Shown: in pieces, positions 39,123 to 49,031 of the stretch | How positions within the stretch are numbered: position 1 is the stretch's first letter | Layout: the number at the start of each line of letters is the position of its first letter | Source: Oryzicola mucosus | GTDB lineage: Bacteria; Pseudomonadota; Alphaproteobacteria; Rhizobiales; Rhizobiaceae | Direction: 5' to 3' | NCBI RefSeq assembly: GCF_014534685.1 | Contig: NZ_JACVVX010000011.1 | Span: forward strand, 1 to 64,000 | DNA length: 64,000 bases | Notes under the pieces: generated by a model | Databases searched by the model: none | What the model saw: the letters and a program-made list of their open reading frames with translations, nothing else | What the model was told of the DNA's origin: nothing | Program-made: the position numbers and the translations under genes

Positions 39123-40433
39123 ATGAAAGCCTATGGCGTAGCGGCAGGCCTTGCCGCGACAGCATCCCTCTTTTACAGCACCTCCGCCTTCGCCGTGACC
39201 GAGATTTCATGGTGGCACGCCATGACCGGCGCCAACAACGAAGTGGTGGAGACGCTTTCCAAGGAATTCAACGAAAGCCAGAGCGAATACAAGGTCGTTC
39301 CGGTTTTCAAGGGCACCTATCCCGAAGCGCTGAACGCCGGCATCGCCGCATTCCGCGCCAAGCAGGCGCCGGACATCATCCAGGTCTTCGACGCCGGTAC
39401 CGGCGTGATGATGGGCGCTGAAGAGGCTATGAAGCCGGTCGCCGACATTCTCTCGATGGGCGGCAAACCGTTCGACAAGAGCCAGTATCTCGGCGGCATT
39501 GTGTCTTACTATTCGAAGCCCGACGGCACGATGCTGTCGTTCCCGTATAATTCGTCGTCGCCGATCCTCTACTACAACAAGGACGTGTTCCAGAAAGCCG
39601 GCCTCGATGCCGAAAACCCGCCCAAGACCTGGGCCGAGGTTTGGGACGCCGCCAAGAAGATCAAGACCAGCGGCGCGGCCAATTGCGGCTTCACCTCGAC
39701 ATGGCTGACCTGGATCCAGACCGAGAACTTCGCTGCCTGGAACAACCAGCAATACGGCACCAATGAGAACGGAATCGCCGGAACCGACGTCGAGCTGAAG
39801 ATCAACGCGCCGGTCTTCGTCAAGCACTTCCAGGATCTGGCCGATCTGGCCAAGGACGGCACGTTCAAATATGGCGGCCGCACGTCGGAAGCCAAGCAGC
39901 TCTTCCTCTCCGGCGAATGCGGCATCATGACCGAATCCTCCGGCGGCCTGGGCGACGTGGTCAAGTCGGGCATGAACTACGGCACCGGCTCACTGCCTTA
40001 CGAACAGGGCGTCGAGGGCGCTCCGCAGAACACCATCCCCGGTGGCGCTTCGCTCTGGGTCTTCGCGGGCAAGTCGGACGAGCAGTACAAGGGTATCGCT
40101 GCGTTCTTCGAGTTCCTGTCGCAGACCAAGATCCAGTCGCGCCTGCATCAGGTTTCCGGCTACCTGCCGGTGACGCTGGCTGCTTACGAGGATACCAAGG
40201 CTTCGGGCTTCTACGAGAAGAACCCGGCGCGCGAAATCCCGATCAAGCAGATGATGGGCAAGGCTCCGACGGAGAATTCCAAAGGCGTCCGCCTCGTCAA
40301 CCTGCCGCAGGTCCGCGATATCATGAACGAGGAATTCGAGAAGATGCTCGCCGGTCAGCAGACTGCCCAGCAGGCGCTCGACAGCGCGGTCGAACGCGGC
40401 AACAAGGCAATCCAGGAAGCGCTGGGGAATTGA
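39123..40433 (+). CDS. ugpB: sn-glycerol-3-phosphate ABC transporter, substrate-binding protein
   Basis: A 436-residue periplasmic binding protein with a signal peptide cleaved near AFA-VT (about residue 22). The mature start TEISWWHAMTGANNEVVETL and the segments PFNSSSPILYYN-like (here PYNSSSPILYYNKD), GFTSTWLTWIQ and IPGGASLWV are typical of UgpB. It delivers glycerol-3-phosphate or glycerophosphodiesters. The ATG at 39123 follows GGGAGCGAG. It is the first gene of ugpBAEC, separated from ugpA by a palindromic repeat. Confidence 0.93.
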   Translation: MKAYGVAAGLAATASLFYSTSAFAVTEISWWHAMTGANNEVVETLSKEFNESQSEYKVVPVFKGTYPEALNAGIAAFRAKQAPDIIQVFDAGTGVMMGAEEAMKPVADILSMGGKPFDKSQYLGGIVSYYSKPDGTMLSFPYNSSSPILYYNKDVFQKAGLDAENPPKTWAEVWDAAKKIKTSGAANCGFTSTWLTWIQTENFAAWNNQQYGTNENGIAGTDVELKINAPVFVKHFQDLADLAKDGTFKYGGRTSEAKQLFLSGECGIMTESSGGLGDVVKSGMNYGTGSLPYEQGVEGAPQNTIPGGASLWVFAGKSDEQYKGIAAFFEFLSQTKIQSRLHQVSGYLPVTLAAYEDTKASGFYEKNPAREIPIKQMMGKAPTENSKGVRLVNLPQVRDIMNEEFEKMLAGQQTAQQALDSAVERGNKAIQEALGN

Positions 40434-40443
40434 TGCAGGCTGT

Positions 40444-40579
40444 CACCCTCCCCCTTGTGGGAGGGTCGGCATAGAGCGTTGGGGTGGGGTTGAGACAGTG
40501 TCTGTCGAGCCCCCACCCTGCTTCATAGTCTTCACTTCGTTCAGACTGTTCGTCGACCCTCCCCGCAAGGGGGAGGGTA
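40444..40579. repeat. Palindromic repeat element between ugpB and ugpA
   Basis: Both ends are C/G-rich hairpins: ACCCTCCC...GGGAGGGT at 40445-40466, and ACCCTCCC...GGGAGGGT at 40556-40578. Together they form inverted ends around about 90 bases containing a further GTTGGGGTGGGG/CCCCCACC pair. It is intergenic and non-coding, and resembles dispersed repeats of these genomes. Confidence 0.7.
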
Positions 40580-40595
40580 AAAGGAGCCGAGCCCT

Positions 40596-41480
40596 TTGTC
40601 CCCACGCGTGGTCTTTCCCAACAAGGTCCTGCCCTATCTACTGGTCGCGCCGCAGCTGGCGATCACGCTGATCTTTTTCTACTGGCCCGCCTCTCAGGCG
40701 GTCTACCAGTCGACGCTCAGGGAAGACCCGTTCGGGCTGAATTCCAAATTCGTCTGGTTCGACAATTTCAAGCGCGTCTTGAGCGATCCCGGCTATCTCA
40801 ACTCGCTGCAGGTAACGGCGGTCTTTTCGGTCTCCACCGCCTTCGTCTCCATGGCGGTGGCATTGCTGCTTGCCGTCATGGCCGACAAGGTCATCAAGGG
40901 ACGTGGGCTCTATCGCACGCTGATGATCTGGCCGTATGCGGTGGCGCCCGCCATCGCCGGCATGCTGTGGCTGTTCCTGTTCAGTCCGTCCATCGGCTCG
41001 CTCGCCATCGGCCTGCGGTCGCTGGGCATCCGCTGGGACCCGCTGCTCAATGGCACGGATGCGATGATCCTGGTGGTCTCGGCGGCTGCCTGGAAGCAGA
41101 TCAGCTACAACTTCCTGTTCTTCGTCGCCGGCTTGCAGGCGATCCCCAAGGCGCTGATCGAAGCGGCTGCCATCGACGGTGCGCGCGAGACCAAGCGCTT
41201 CTGGACGATTATCTTCCCGCTTCTGGCGCCGACGACCTTCTTCCTGCTCGTGGTCAACACCGTCTATGCGCTGTTCGACACGTTCGGCATCATCCATGCC
41301 GTGACCGGCGGCGGCCCGGGCCGCTCTACGGAAACGCTGGTCTACAAGGTCTATAGCGACGGCGCGCTGAACCAGTTGATGGGCGTGTCGGCGGCGCAGT
41401 CGGTGATCCTGATGGTAATCGTCATCGCGCTGACCGCTGTCCAGTTCCGCTATGTCGAACGGAAGGTGCATTATGGTTGA
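40596..41480 (+). CDS. ugpA: sn-glycerol-3-phosphate ABC transporter permease
   Basis: A 294-residue inner-membrane permease with six predicted helices. The EAA loop [22 protein letters not shown] (about 189-210) contacts the ATPase. TTG at 40596 is used as start, with AAAAGGAG upstream. It pairs with UgpE to form the channel. It overlaps ugpE by 8 bases. The repeat ahead of it separates it from ugpB on the message. Confidence 0.92.
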   Translation: MSPRVVFPNKVLPYLLVAPQLAITLIFFYWPASQAVYQSTLREDPFGLNSKFVWFDNFKRVLSDPGYLNSLQVTAVFSVSTAFVSMAVALLLAVMADKVIKGRGLYRTLMIWPYAVAPAIAGMLWLFLFSPSIGSLAIGLRSLGIRWDPLLNGTDAMILVVSAAAWKQISYNFLFFVAGLQAIPKALIEAAAIDGARETKRFWTIIFPLLAPTTFFLLVVNTVYALFDTFGIIHAVTGGGPGRSTETLVYKVYSDGALNQLMGVSAAQSVILMVIVIALTAVQFRYVERKVHYG

Positions 41481-42402
41481 TACACCCGTCGCCGTGGCAC
41501 CGGGGAAAGCCACATCGACCGCCGCCGTGCTCGGGCGCAAGGAAGACGGCGCCATGCTCGGCGTCAGTCGTTCGTCGCGTTATATCGCGCATGCCGTCCT
41601 GATCCTTGGCATCGTCATCGTCGCCTTCCCGATCTACTATACCTTCGTGGCGTCGACCCATACGCTGCAGACGATCCTGCGGCCGCCGCTGCCGCTGCTG
41701 CCAGGCGACCAGTTCTTCGAAAACTATTCGGAAGCGTTGTTCGGCGGGGTCGGGCGTATCGGCGGCGTCGCCGTCAGCACGCTTCTGTTCAACACCATGG
41801 TGGTGGCGCTGGCGATCGCTATCGGCAAGATCATCATTTCGATCCTGTCGGCCTATGCCATCGTGTTCTTCCGCTTCCCGTTCCGCATGGTGTTCTTCTG
41901 GATCATCTTCATCACCCTGATGCTGCCGGTGGAAGTGCGCATCATGCCGACCTACAAGGTGATGTCGGATCTCGGGCTGATCGACACCTATACGGGGCTG
42001 ACGCTGCCGCTGATGGCGTCGGCCACCGCGACACTGCTGTTCCGCCAATTCTTCCTGACCATTCCGGGGGAACTGGTCGAGGCCGCGCGCGTCGACGGTG
42101 CCGGGCCGTACCGGTTCTTCAAGGACATCCTGCTGCCCCTGTCGCGTACCAATATCGCTGCCCTCTTCGTCATCCTGTTCATCTATGGCTGGACGCAATA
42201 TTTGTGGCCGCTGCTGATGACCAACAGGAACGACATGAACACCATCGTCATCGCGCTGAAGAAGATGATCTCCTTCGCCGATGCCGATACGCAATGGCAT
42301 CTCGTGATGGTCACATCGATGCTCGCCATCATCCCGCCGATCCTCGTGGTGCTGCTGATGCAGCGCTGGTTCGTGCGCGGTCTCGTCGATACGGAGAAAT
42401 AA
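41473..42402 (+). CDS. ugpE: sn-glycerol-3-phosphate ABC transporter permease
   Basis: A 309-residue permease with six helices and the EAA loop [21 protein letters not shown] (about 206-226). The first 35 residues are a polar, Ala-rich extension before helix 1, longer than in typical UgpE proteins. The ATG at 41473 follows GGAAGGTG and overlaps the end of ugpA by 8 bases. The fold itself matches UgpE well ([22 protein letters not shown]). Confidence 0.92.
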   Translation: MVDTPVAVAPGKATSTAAVLGRKEDGAMLGVSRSSRYIAHAVLILGIVIVAFPIYYTFVASTHTLQTILRPPLPLLPGDQFFENYSEALFGGVGRIGGVAVSTLLFNTMVVALAIAIGKIIISILSAYAIVFFRFPFRMVFFWIIFITLMLPVEVRIMPTYKVMSDLGLIDTYTGLTLPLMASATATLLFRQFFLTIPGELVEAARVDGAGPYRFFKDILLPLSRTNIAALFVILFIYGWTQYLWPLLMTNRNDMNTIVIALKKMISFADADTQWHLVMVTSMLAIIPPILVVLLMQRWFVRGLVDTEK

Positions 42403-42407
42403 CCAGC

Positions 42408-43460
42408 ATGGCCACTGTCGACCTCAAGGATGTCCGGAAAGTCTATGCCGGCGGGGTGGAGGCCGTGAAAGGCGTATCCATCGCCATTCCCGACAAGGCG
42501 CTGTGCGTGCTCGTCGGGCCGTCGGGCTGCGGCAAGTCCACGCTCCTGCGCATGATCGCGGGGCTGGAAACCATTTCTTCGGGCGAAGTTTCCATCGACG
42601 GCAAGGTGGTCAACACTGTCGGGCCGACCGAGCGCGACATAGCCATGGTGTTTCAGAACTATGCGCTCTATCCGCATATGAAGGTCTACGACAATATGGC
42701 TTACGGCCTGCGCAACCGCGGTACGCCGAAGGACGAGATCGACCGCCGTGTGCGCGATACCGCAAAGACGCTGGAACTGGCGCATCTGCTGGATCGGCGG
42801 CCGCGCGAACTCTCAGGCGGCCAGCGGCAGCGCGTTGCGATGGGCCGCGCCATTGTGCGCAACCCGAAAGTCTTCCTGTTCGACGAGCCATTGTCCAACC
42901 TGGACGCCAAGCTGCGTGGGCAGATGCGCGTCGAGATCAAGAATCTGCAGCGCTCGCTGGGCGTGACGTCGGTTTATGTCACCCACGACCAGCTCGAGGC
43001 GATGACGCTGGCAGACGTGCTGGTGGTGATGAATGGCGGGCTGGTCGAGCAGGCGGGTGCGCCGCTCGACATCTACGAAAAGCCGGCTTCGACCTTCGTG
43101 GCAAGCTTCATCGGCGCGCCGCCGATGAACCTGATCGCGCTTGCCGGCAACGCGCTGCCGGAGGGGACCAAGCTGGTTTCTCCCGTGCCGCCGAGTGCCG
43201 CGACCCTGGGCTTCCGGCCCGAGGATGTCGAACTCGCCGATGCCGCGCATGACGCGGCGGACGGCATGGACCTGGAAGCGCAGGTGGAAGCGGTTGAGCC
43301 CGTGGGCGCGGAAAGCTTTCTCTACAGCGCAACCGGTGGCGGTCGCATCGTGGTGCGGGTGCCGGGGCGGGCCATAGCGCAACCGGGCGATCGCCTGCGC
43401 GTGCTGGTTCCGGCCGACAAGCTGCACTGGTTCGATCAGGCCGGCAAACGGGTCGGCTAA
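42408..43460 (+). CDS. ugpC: sn-glycerol-3-phosphate ABC transporter ATP-binding protein
   Basis: A 350-residue ATPase of the MalK/UgpC group. Walker A is GPSGCGKST (about 38-46), the signature [16 protein letters not shown] (about 135-150) and Walker [15 protein letters not shown] (about 154-167). The C-terminal regulatory beta domain is about 240-345. It energises import through UgpA/UgpE. It starts 5 bases after ugpE and ends the operon. Confidence 0.93.
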   Translation: MATVDLKDVRKVYAGGVEAVKGVSIAIPDKALCVLVGPSGCGKSTLLRMIAGLETISSGEVSIDGKVVNTVGPTERDIAMVFQNYALYPHMKVYDNMAYGLRNRGTPKDEIDRRVRDTAKTLELAHLLDRRPRELSGGQRQRVAMGRAIVRNPKVFLFDEPLSNLDAKLRGQMRVEIKNLQRSLGVTSVYVTHDQLEAMTLADVLVVMNGGLVEQAGAPLDIYEKPASTFVASFIGAPPMNLIALAGNALPEGTKLVSPVPPSAATLGFRPEDVELADAAHDAADGMDLEAQVEAVEPVGAESFLYSATGGGRIVVRVPGRAIAQPGDRLRVLVPADKLHWFDQAGKRVG

Positions 43461-43724
43461 GCGCAATCAATTTTCGGCGGTGTGAAAAAATGGCAGTGGA
43501 ACAGCTGCCGTTTCGCCGTCACGGCGTGCATCTGTTGCGATGAGTTTGCGGCTTATAATTGCAGATTATGTCTTGTTGAAATCTGGTCTGATTGAAACAT
43601 GTGGGCGCGCTCCGCTGCAATGTGCGGCGCTTGAAGGCTAAGATTTCTTCCTACCTGTGTTCTTTGTCGGTTATAAAGGTTTACGTAGCGTCATTTGAAA
43701 GGTCGAGGGGTCTTGCGGCGGGGA

Positions 43725-44513
43725 ATGAAGTCATTGTCGCGCACGGCATGGCTGAGGCTGGCTCGATGGACGATTTTCGGCACCCTCGGTTGCGTCCTTT
43801 TTTCCGTCGGCTTCACCTACATCGCATTCAAGGACGCTGCCGGCGAGCTGTTGCATCTCATATTGCTCGTCGCGGTCATACTTCCGATCCTGCTGGCAGG
43901 CCCGCTGTTCTTTTATCTCTCGCTCAAGCTGCGCGAACTGGCCATCGTCAACCATAAGCTGGCGATTGCTGCGTCCACCGACAGCATGACGGGGTGCCTG
44001 AACCGAGGCGCCTTCGCCGAGAAGGTGGAGCGATACTTTCACACCAGCCCGCCGAAAGGCTCAAAGCTGTCTCGGGGCGCCCTGCTGGTTGTGGATGCCG
44101 ACCACTTCAAATCCATCAACGACCGTTTCGGCCACAGTGAAGGCGACGAGGCGCTGCAACTGATCGCGGCGGTCATCTCAGCCTGCGTGCGCGAGGGCGA
44201 CGTGGTTGGACGGCTGGGCGGCGAGGAGTTCGGCATTTTCCTGCCGGGAGCCACCCCGGTCAACGCGGTCGATGTAGCGGAACGCATGCGTCGCGCGGTT
44301 GCCGACACACGCTTTACGCCAGGCGGTCACATGCATGCCCTGTCGATCTCAGTGGGCGGAGCCGTCTTCGATGCGCCATCCACCTTCGCCGAGCTGTATC
44401 GCATCGCCGATCGCTTCCTCTATGTGGCGAAGGAAGGCGGTCGCAACCGCGTCGAGCTGTCGCCATTGCCGCATGGAGGCGGGCTGGAACAGAGGCAAGG
44501 ATATTTGCAGTAG
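43725..44513 (+). CDS. Membrane-bound GGDEF diguanylate cyclase
   Basis: A 262-residue protein. Two membrane helices (about 15-36 and 43-66) are followed by a GGDEF domain. The active-site motif is GGEEF (165-169), and an inhibitory RxxD site (REGD, 156-159) sits exactly five residues before it, so the enzyme should make cyclic di-GMP and be product-inhibited. The helices form a short sensor of unknown input. The start is uncertain: ATG at 43725 is used, but TTG at 43713 has a better-placed GAGGGG. Confidence 0.88.
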   Translation: MKSLSRTAWLRLARWTIFGTLGCVLFSVGFTYIAFKDAAGELLHLILLVAVILPILLAGPLFFYLSLKLRELAIVNHKLAIAASTDSMTGCLNRGAFAEKVERYFHTSPPKGSKLSRGALLVVDADHFKSINDRFGHSEGDEALQLIAAVISACVREGDVVGRLGGEEFGIFLPGATPVNAVDVAERMRRAVADTRFTPGGHMHALSISVGGAVFDAPSTFAELYRIADRFLYVAKEGGRNRVELSPLPHGGGLEQRQGYLQ

Positions 44514-44522
44514 CGCGGCCGC

Positions 44523-45404
44523 TTAGCGCGTCGGCACCGGGTGTTCGCCACGATAGTCGTAGAAGCCGCGCCCGGTCTTGCGGCCCAGCCAGCCGGCCTC
44601 GACATATTTCACCAGGAGCGGGCAGGGGCGGTATTTCGAATCCGACAGCCCGTCATGCAGCACCTGCATGATCGACAGGCAGGTGTCGAGGCCGATGAAG
44701 TCGGCGAGCTGCAGCGGCCCCATCGGATGGTTGGCGCCGAGCTTCATCGCCGTATCGATGGCTTCGACGGAGCCTACGCCTTCATACAGCGTGTAGATCG
44801 CCTCGTTGATCATCGGCAGAAGGATGCGGTTGACGATGAAGGCAGGGAAATCCTCCGAGACCGTGATGGTCTTGTCGAGCGCGCGGACATATTCCTTCGA
44901 GGCTTCGAAGGTCACGTCCTCGGTGGCGATGCCGCGTACCAGCTCCACCAGCTTCATCACCGGCACCGGGTTCATGAAGTGAATGCCGATGAAACGCTCG
45001 GGACGGTCGGTCTGCGATGCCAGACGGGTAATGGAGATCGACGAGGTGTTGGTCGCCAGAATGGCTTCAGGGTTCAATTGCGGGCAGAGCTGGGCGTAGA
45101 TCTTGCGCTTGACGGTCTCGTCTTCGGTGGCGGCCTCTATGACGAGATCCGCACCCGCGAGGTCGGCCATGGCGTTGGCCGGAGCGATCAGGCTTATCGC
45201 CTTCTGGCGCACCGCATCGTCCAGCTTGCCGCCGGAAACCTGGCGCGCCATGTTGCCGCTGATCGTGGCTATGCCCTTTTCGATACGGTCCTGGGAAATA
45301 TCATAGAGAAGGACGTTGAAGCCGGCGAGCGCTGAGACATGGGCAATGCCGCCGCCCATCTGACCGGCGCCAATGATGCCGACCGTTTTGATCTTTGCAG
45401 CCAT
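44523..45404 (-). CDS. hbd: 3-hydroxybutyryl-CoA dehydrogenase
   Basis: A 293-residue NAD-dependent enzyme. The Rossmann motif [15 protein letters not shown] (about 8-22) binds NAD. The catalytic histidine lies in [17 protein letters not shown] (about 138-154), and [18 protein letters not shown] is the signature of the C-terminal domain. It oxidises 3-hydroxybutyryl-CoA in fatty acid or polyhydroxybutyrate metabolism. It follows etfA on the same strand with a strong hairpin between, so it may have its own promoter. Confidence 0.93.
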   Translation of the reverse strand: MAAKIKTVGIIGAGQMGGGIAHVSALAGFNVLLYDISQDRIEKGIATISGNMARQVSGGKLDDAVRQKAISLIAPANAMADLAGADLVIEAATEDETVKRKIYAQLCPQLNPEAILATNTSSISITRLASQTDRPERFIGIHFMNPVPVMKLVELVRGIATEDVTFEASKEYVRALDKTITVSEDFPAFIVNRILLPMINEAIYTLYEGVGSVEAIDTAMKLGANHPMGPLQLADFIGLDTCLSIMQVLHDGLSDSKYRPCPLLVKYVEAGWLGRKTGRGFYDYRGEHPVPTR

Positions 45405-45456
45405 TTTTCCACCCCGTCAGTGAATTTTGGTATTCTTATTGTGCAACGCACACTAA

Positions 45457-45489
45457 ATGGCCGGGGTAGGTTTCGTCTACCCCGGCCAT
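45457..45489. terminator. Perfect 13-base hairpin between etfA and hbd
   Basis: ATGGCCGGGGTAG (45457-45469) and CTACCCCGGCCAT (45477-45489) pair fully around a 7-base loop. Read on the minus strand it lies 30 bases after etfA and probably ends or weakens transcription from etfBA into hbd. Confidence 0.7.
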
Positions 45490-45519
45490 CAGCAAATCTA
45501 AGTTTTTGTTTCAGCGCCG

Positions 45520-46449
45520 TCAAAGCGCCTTTTCAAGCTCGGGCAGGATGGAGAAAAGGTCGCCGACGAGGCCGTAATCCGCGACCTGGAAGATCGGGGC
45601 TTCCTCGTCCTTGTTGATGGCGACGATGACCTTCGAGTCCTTCATGCCGGCGAGATGCTGGATAGCGCCCGAAATGCCGACCGCGATGTAGAGCTCGGGC
45701 GCGACCACCTTGCCGGTCTGGCCGACCTGCCAGTCGTTGGGCGCGTAGCCCGCATCGACCGCCGCGCGGGATGCGCCCACGGCGGCGCCAAGCTTGTCGG
45801 CGACGGGCAGGATGACCTCTTCGAACTTCTCGGCGGAACCCAAGGCACGGCCGCCCGAGATGATGATCTTCGCCGAGGTCAGTTCGGGGCGGTCGCTCTC
45901 AGACAGACGGTTCTCGACAAAGGTCGACAGGCCCGGGTTCTCGGCCGCGCCAATGCTCTCGACTGAAGCCGAGCCGCCTTCGCCCGCCGCCTGGAACGAG
46001 GCGGTGCGGACCGTGATCACCTTCTTGGCATCCGTCGACTGGACCGTCTGGATGGCGTTGCCGGCATAGATCGGACGCTTGAACGTGTCGGCGGAGACGA
46101 CCTCGATGATCTCGGATATCTGCGCGACGTCGAGCAGCGCTGCAATGCGCGGTGCAACGTTCTTGCCCGCCGCGGTGGCCGGGGCAAGGATGGTGTCGTA
46201 GTCGGCTGCGAGCGAGACGACGAGCGCTGCCAGCGGCTCGGCGAGGCGCTGTTCGAGGTCGTCGCTTTCGGCCAGCAGCACCTTGCGGACACCGGAGAGT
46301 TTCGCAGCCGCATCGGCCGCGGCCTTTGCGCCCTTGCCGGCAACCAGCATGTCGACATCGCCGCCGATCTTGCTCGCAGCGGTGAGCGTCTTTGCGGTCT
46401 GGTCCGACAGGGTTGCGTTGTCGTGTTCGGCGATCAGAAGAATTGCCAT
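45520..46449 (-). CDS. etfA: Electron transfer flavoprotein alpha subunit
   Basis: A 309-residue ETF alpha subunit. The C-terminal FAD domain carries [11 protein letters not shown]-like ([12 protein letters not shown], about 198-209), [63 protein letters not shown] in the expected order, which is diagnostic. With EtfB it passes electrons from acyl-CoA dehydrogenases to ETF:ubiquinone oxidoreductase. It follows etfB by 30 bases. Confidence 0.95.
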   Translation of the reverse strand: MAILLIAEHDNATLSDQTAKTLTAASKIGGDVDMLVAGKGAKAAADAAAKLSGVRKVLLAESDDLEQRLAEPLAALVVSLAADYDTILAPATAAGKNVAPRIAALLDVAQISEIIEVVSADTFKRPIYAGNAIQTVQSTDAKKVITVRTASFQAAGEGGSASVESIGAAENPGLSTFVENRLSESDRPELTSAKIIISGGRALGSAEKFEEVILPVADKLGAAVGASRAAVDAGYAPNDWQVGQTGKVVAPELYIAVGISGAIQHLAGMKDSKVIVAINKDEEAPIFQVADYGLVGDLFSILPELEKAL

Positions 46450-46479
46450 TTTGTTTTGTTCCTTCTTTCCGTTCCGAAC

Positions 46480-47226
46480 TCAGATCACGCCGGCGGATTT
46501 GAGGTTTGAGACCAGTTCGGCGACGTCCTTGACCTTGACGCCGGCCTTGCGGCCACCCGGCTCTTCGGTCTTCAAGACCTTCAGGCGCGGCGCGACATCG
46601 GCGCCGAAATCGGCCGGCGACTTCTCGTCCAGCGGCTTCTTCTTGGCCTTCATGATGTTGGGCAGCGAGGCATAGCGCGGCTGGTTCAGACGCAGGTCGG
46701 TGGTGACAATGGCCGGCAGCTTCAAGGATACCGTCTGCAGGCCGCCATCGACTTCGCGCGTGACCTTGGCGGTCTCGCCGTCGATCTCGACCTTGGAGGC
46801 GAAGGTGCCCTGTGCCCAGCCGAGCAGAGCAGCCAGCATCTGGCCGGTCTGGTTGCTGTCGTCGTCGATCGCCTGCTTGCCCAGGATCACAAGGCCTGGC
46901 TGTTCGGCGTCGACCACGCCCTTCAGCACCTTGGCGACGCCCAGCGGCTCGACCGGACCGTCGACCTTGACCAGGATTGCGCGGTCGGCACCCATGGCAA
47001 GCGCTGTGCGCAGCGTTTCCTGCGCTTGCTGCACGCCGATGGAGACCACGATGACTTCCTCGGCCTTGCCGGCTTCCTTCAGCCGCAAGGCTTCCTCGAC
47101 GGCGATCTCGTCGAACGGGTTCATCGACATCTTCACATTCGCGAGCTCGACGCCCGAACCGTCCGACTTCACCCGGATCTTCACGTTGTAATCGACAACC
47201 CGCTTAACCGGGACCAAAATTTTCAT
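46480..47226 (-). CDS. etfB: Electron transfer flavoprotein beta subunit
   Basis: A 248-residue ETF beta subunit. [19 protein letters not shown] opens it, [18 protein letters not shown] (about 36-53) is the AMP-binding region and [22 protein letters not shown] (about 119-140) follows. The start ATG at 47226 has GGAGAGGATT ahead. It is the first gene of etfBA, and the housekeeping, non-Fix type by its sequence and neighbours. Confidence 0.95.
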   Translation of the reverse strand: MKILVPVKRVVDYNVKIRVKSDGSGVELANVKMSMNPFDEIAVEEALRLKEAGKAEEVIVVSIGVQQAQETLRTALAMGADRAILVKVDGPVEPLGVAKVLKGVVDAEQPGLVILGKQAIDDDSNQTGQMLAALLGWAQGTFASKVEIDGETAKVTREVDGGLQTVSLKLPAIVTTDLRLNQPRYASLPNIMKAKKKPLDEKSPADFGADVAPRLKVLKTEEPGGRKAGVKVKDVAELVSNLKSAGVI

Positions 47227-47482
47227 GGAATGCAATCCTCTCCGACACATCAGGAAACCGCTCCTTAACATCGGGCAGGCCGGGAGATTTGCCAGGCCGC
47301 GACATCAGGACGGGAAAAACATCTATCCGCCTCGCCTCCGGTGGCGAGCACGGCTTCCGGAAGCGGGGCGGACCGTAGTTGCGCCCGACCGCACCGTCAA
47401 TATATGCTGGCGCTTCAAATCGGTTGAAGCGGCACGCTTCCATAAAGTCGCCAGCCTAACACGCGTCGTCATCAGGCTTGCA

Positions 47483-48199
47483 TCAACGCGTAGCCGCCGC
47501 GGGCACCACCGTCACCAGTCCCTTGTCGAAAAGCGGCACACCGCGTTTGCGCAAAAACACCACCAGTGTGGCGCCAGCTATGATCCCGCCGACATGAGCT
47601 GCCCAGGATATTTCCTCGTCGCCGGCAAAACCGAGCATGGCAAACTGCATAGCGATCCACAATGCGAGCACGAGCCATGCTGGCAGGCGCAGCGGTATGC
47701 GTGCAAAGGCCAGAACCCAAATTTTAACCCGCGGATGCAGGATGAGATAAGCGGCGACGATGCCGGCGATGGCGCCGGAGGCGCCGATCAGCGGCACCTG
47801 CGATTGAGGCGCGACAAGACCATGTACGAAGGCCCCGGCGGCTGCGCAGAGCAGATAGAAGATCAGAAAACGCACATGGCCCAACGCGTCCTCGACATTG
47901 TCGCCGAACACCCAGAGAAACAGCATGTTGCCGCCGAGATGAAGCAGGCTGCCATGCAGGAAGGCGTAGCTGATGTAGCTTAGATCTTCCGGGATCAACT
48001 GATATTGCGGAGGCAAATCGGCGAGATCATGCACCAATGCCGGAATGTAGCCGAGGCCAAGCACGGCCGCGGTCTGGACTTCCTCGGACGAGACATAGGT
48101 GAAAGCGTAGACAAGCACGTTGACGACGATCAGGCCGATCGTAACATATTGCTTGCGAATGTAGCGCAGGGCGTTGGCGTCGTGAAGCGGAATGAACAT
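47483..48199 (-). CDS. Rhomboid family intramembrane serine protease
   Basis: A 238-residue membrane protein with six to seven helices. The catalytic dyad is Ser141 in GASGA and His202 in AHVGG. HGSLLHLGGNMLFLWVFG (82-99) in helix 2 provides the oxyanion residues. It cleaves membrane proteins within the bilayer. The substrate is unknown. It is followed on the message by nothing on its own strand for 256 bases, and preceded by the adenosyltransferase gene 32 bases upstream, so the two are probably cotranscribed. Confidence 0.92.
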   Translation of the reverse strand: MFIPLHDANALRYIRKQYVTIGLIVVNVLVYAFTYVSSEEVQTAAVLGLGYIPALVHDLADLPPQYQLIPEDLSYISYAFLHGSLLHLGGNMLFLWVFGDNVEDALGHVRFLIFYLLCAAAGAFVHGLVAPQSQVPLIGASGAIAGIVAAYLILHPRVKIWVLAFARIPLRLPAWLVLALWIAMQFAMLGFAGDEEISWAAHVGGIIAGATLVVFLRKRGVPLFDKGLVTVVPAAATR

Positions 48200-48231
48200 T
48201 GCGGGCTTCCGCTCCCCTCAAAGTGTCATTG

Positions 48232-48813
48232 TCAGCGGTTTTTGCCGGGAACCCATAGCACGTCGGCATTTCCGTTGTCATTGGCGATCCGGGCGGCGAC
48301 GAACAGAAGGTCCGAAACGCGATTGATGTAGCGGATGCCCTCGCGGTTGACGTGTTCAGCCGGGTCTTGGGCCAGCGCGACCATCAGGCGCTCGGCGCGG
48401 CGTGCGACGGTGCGGGCGAGATGCAATGCTGCGGCGGCGGGCGAGCCGCCGTTGAGCACGAAGGATTTGAGCGGCTGAAGCCGCGCGTTGAGCGTGTCGA
48501 TGTCGGTTTCCACCCGCTCGGTCTGGGAAGCGATGATGCGCAACGGCTCGTAGCCCAAATCCTTGCCAGTGTCGGGCGTGGACAGATCGGCGCCAAGGTC
48601 GAACATGTCGTTCTGGATGCGGTTCAGCATGGCGTCGAGTTCGGGGTGGGAGGTGCCGGTGTGGACGCGCGCCATGCCGATGCAGGCATTGGCCTCGTCG
48701 ACCGTGCCGTAGGCCTCGACCCTGATGTCGGATTTCAGCCTGCGTTCGCCGGAGCCGAGACCGGTCGTTCCGTCGTCGCCGGTGCGGGTGTAAATCTTAT
48801 TGAGCTTGACCAT
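48232..48813 (-). CDS. ATP:cob(I)alamin adenosyltransferase, PduO type
   Basis: A 193-residue enzyme that makes adenosylcobalamin. The N-terminal ATP motif KIYTRTGDDGTTGLGSGERRLKSD (5-28) and the C-terminal RRAERLMVALA ... YINRVSDLLFVAAR motif are both present and mark the PduO/MMAB family. The length is usual. It is in a minus-strand group with the small membrane protein (15 bases upstream) and the rhomboid (32 bases downstream). Confidence 0.93.
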   Translation of the reverse strand: MVKLNKIYTRTGDDGTTGLGSGERRLKSDIRVEAYGTVDEANACIGMARVHTGTSHPELDAMLNRIQNDMFDLGADLSTPDTGKDLGYEPLRIIASQTERVETDIDTLNARLQPLKSFVLNGGSPAAAALHLARTVARRAERLMVALAQDPAEHVNREGIRYINRVSDLLFVAARIANDNGNADVLWVPGKNR

Positions 48814-48828
48814 AGGCGCGTTCTCCCG

Positions 48829-49020
48829 TCAGCCGCCTTTGAAATAAAGCGCGGCCATGATCAGGCAGAGCGCAACGAATTGCAGCACCACGCGCGCCTG
48901 CATGAGCTTGTTGGAAGTGCTGCCCGAGCCGCCCTTCAAAAGGTTGATCAGGCCACGGATGAGCACGATTACCACGGCGACCATGAACAGAATGGCTAAG
49001 ACGTTGAAGACTGTGGACAT
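48829..49020 (-). CDS. Small twin-transmembrane (HIG1-like) protein
   Basis: A 63-residue protein with two membrane helices (about 5-28 and 42-60) joined by a Gly/Ser/Lys loop (GGSGSTSNKLMQARVV). The loop and the second helix resemble HIG1-domain or twin-transmembrane proteins, which in some bacteria bind respiratory oxidases; that role is not shown here. The start ATG at 49020 follows AGGAAAAAAG. It lies 15 bases ahead of the adenosyltransferase gene. Confidence 0.8.
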   Translation of the reverse strand: MSTVFNVLAILFMVAVVIVLIRGLINLLKGGSGSTSNKLMQARVVLQFVALCLIMAALYFKGG

Positions 49021-49031
49021 GGTCTTTTTTC

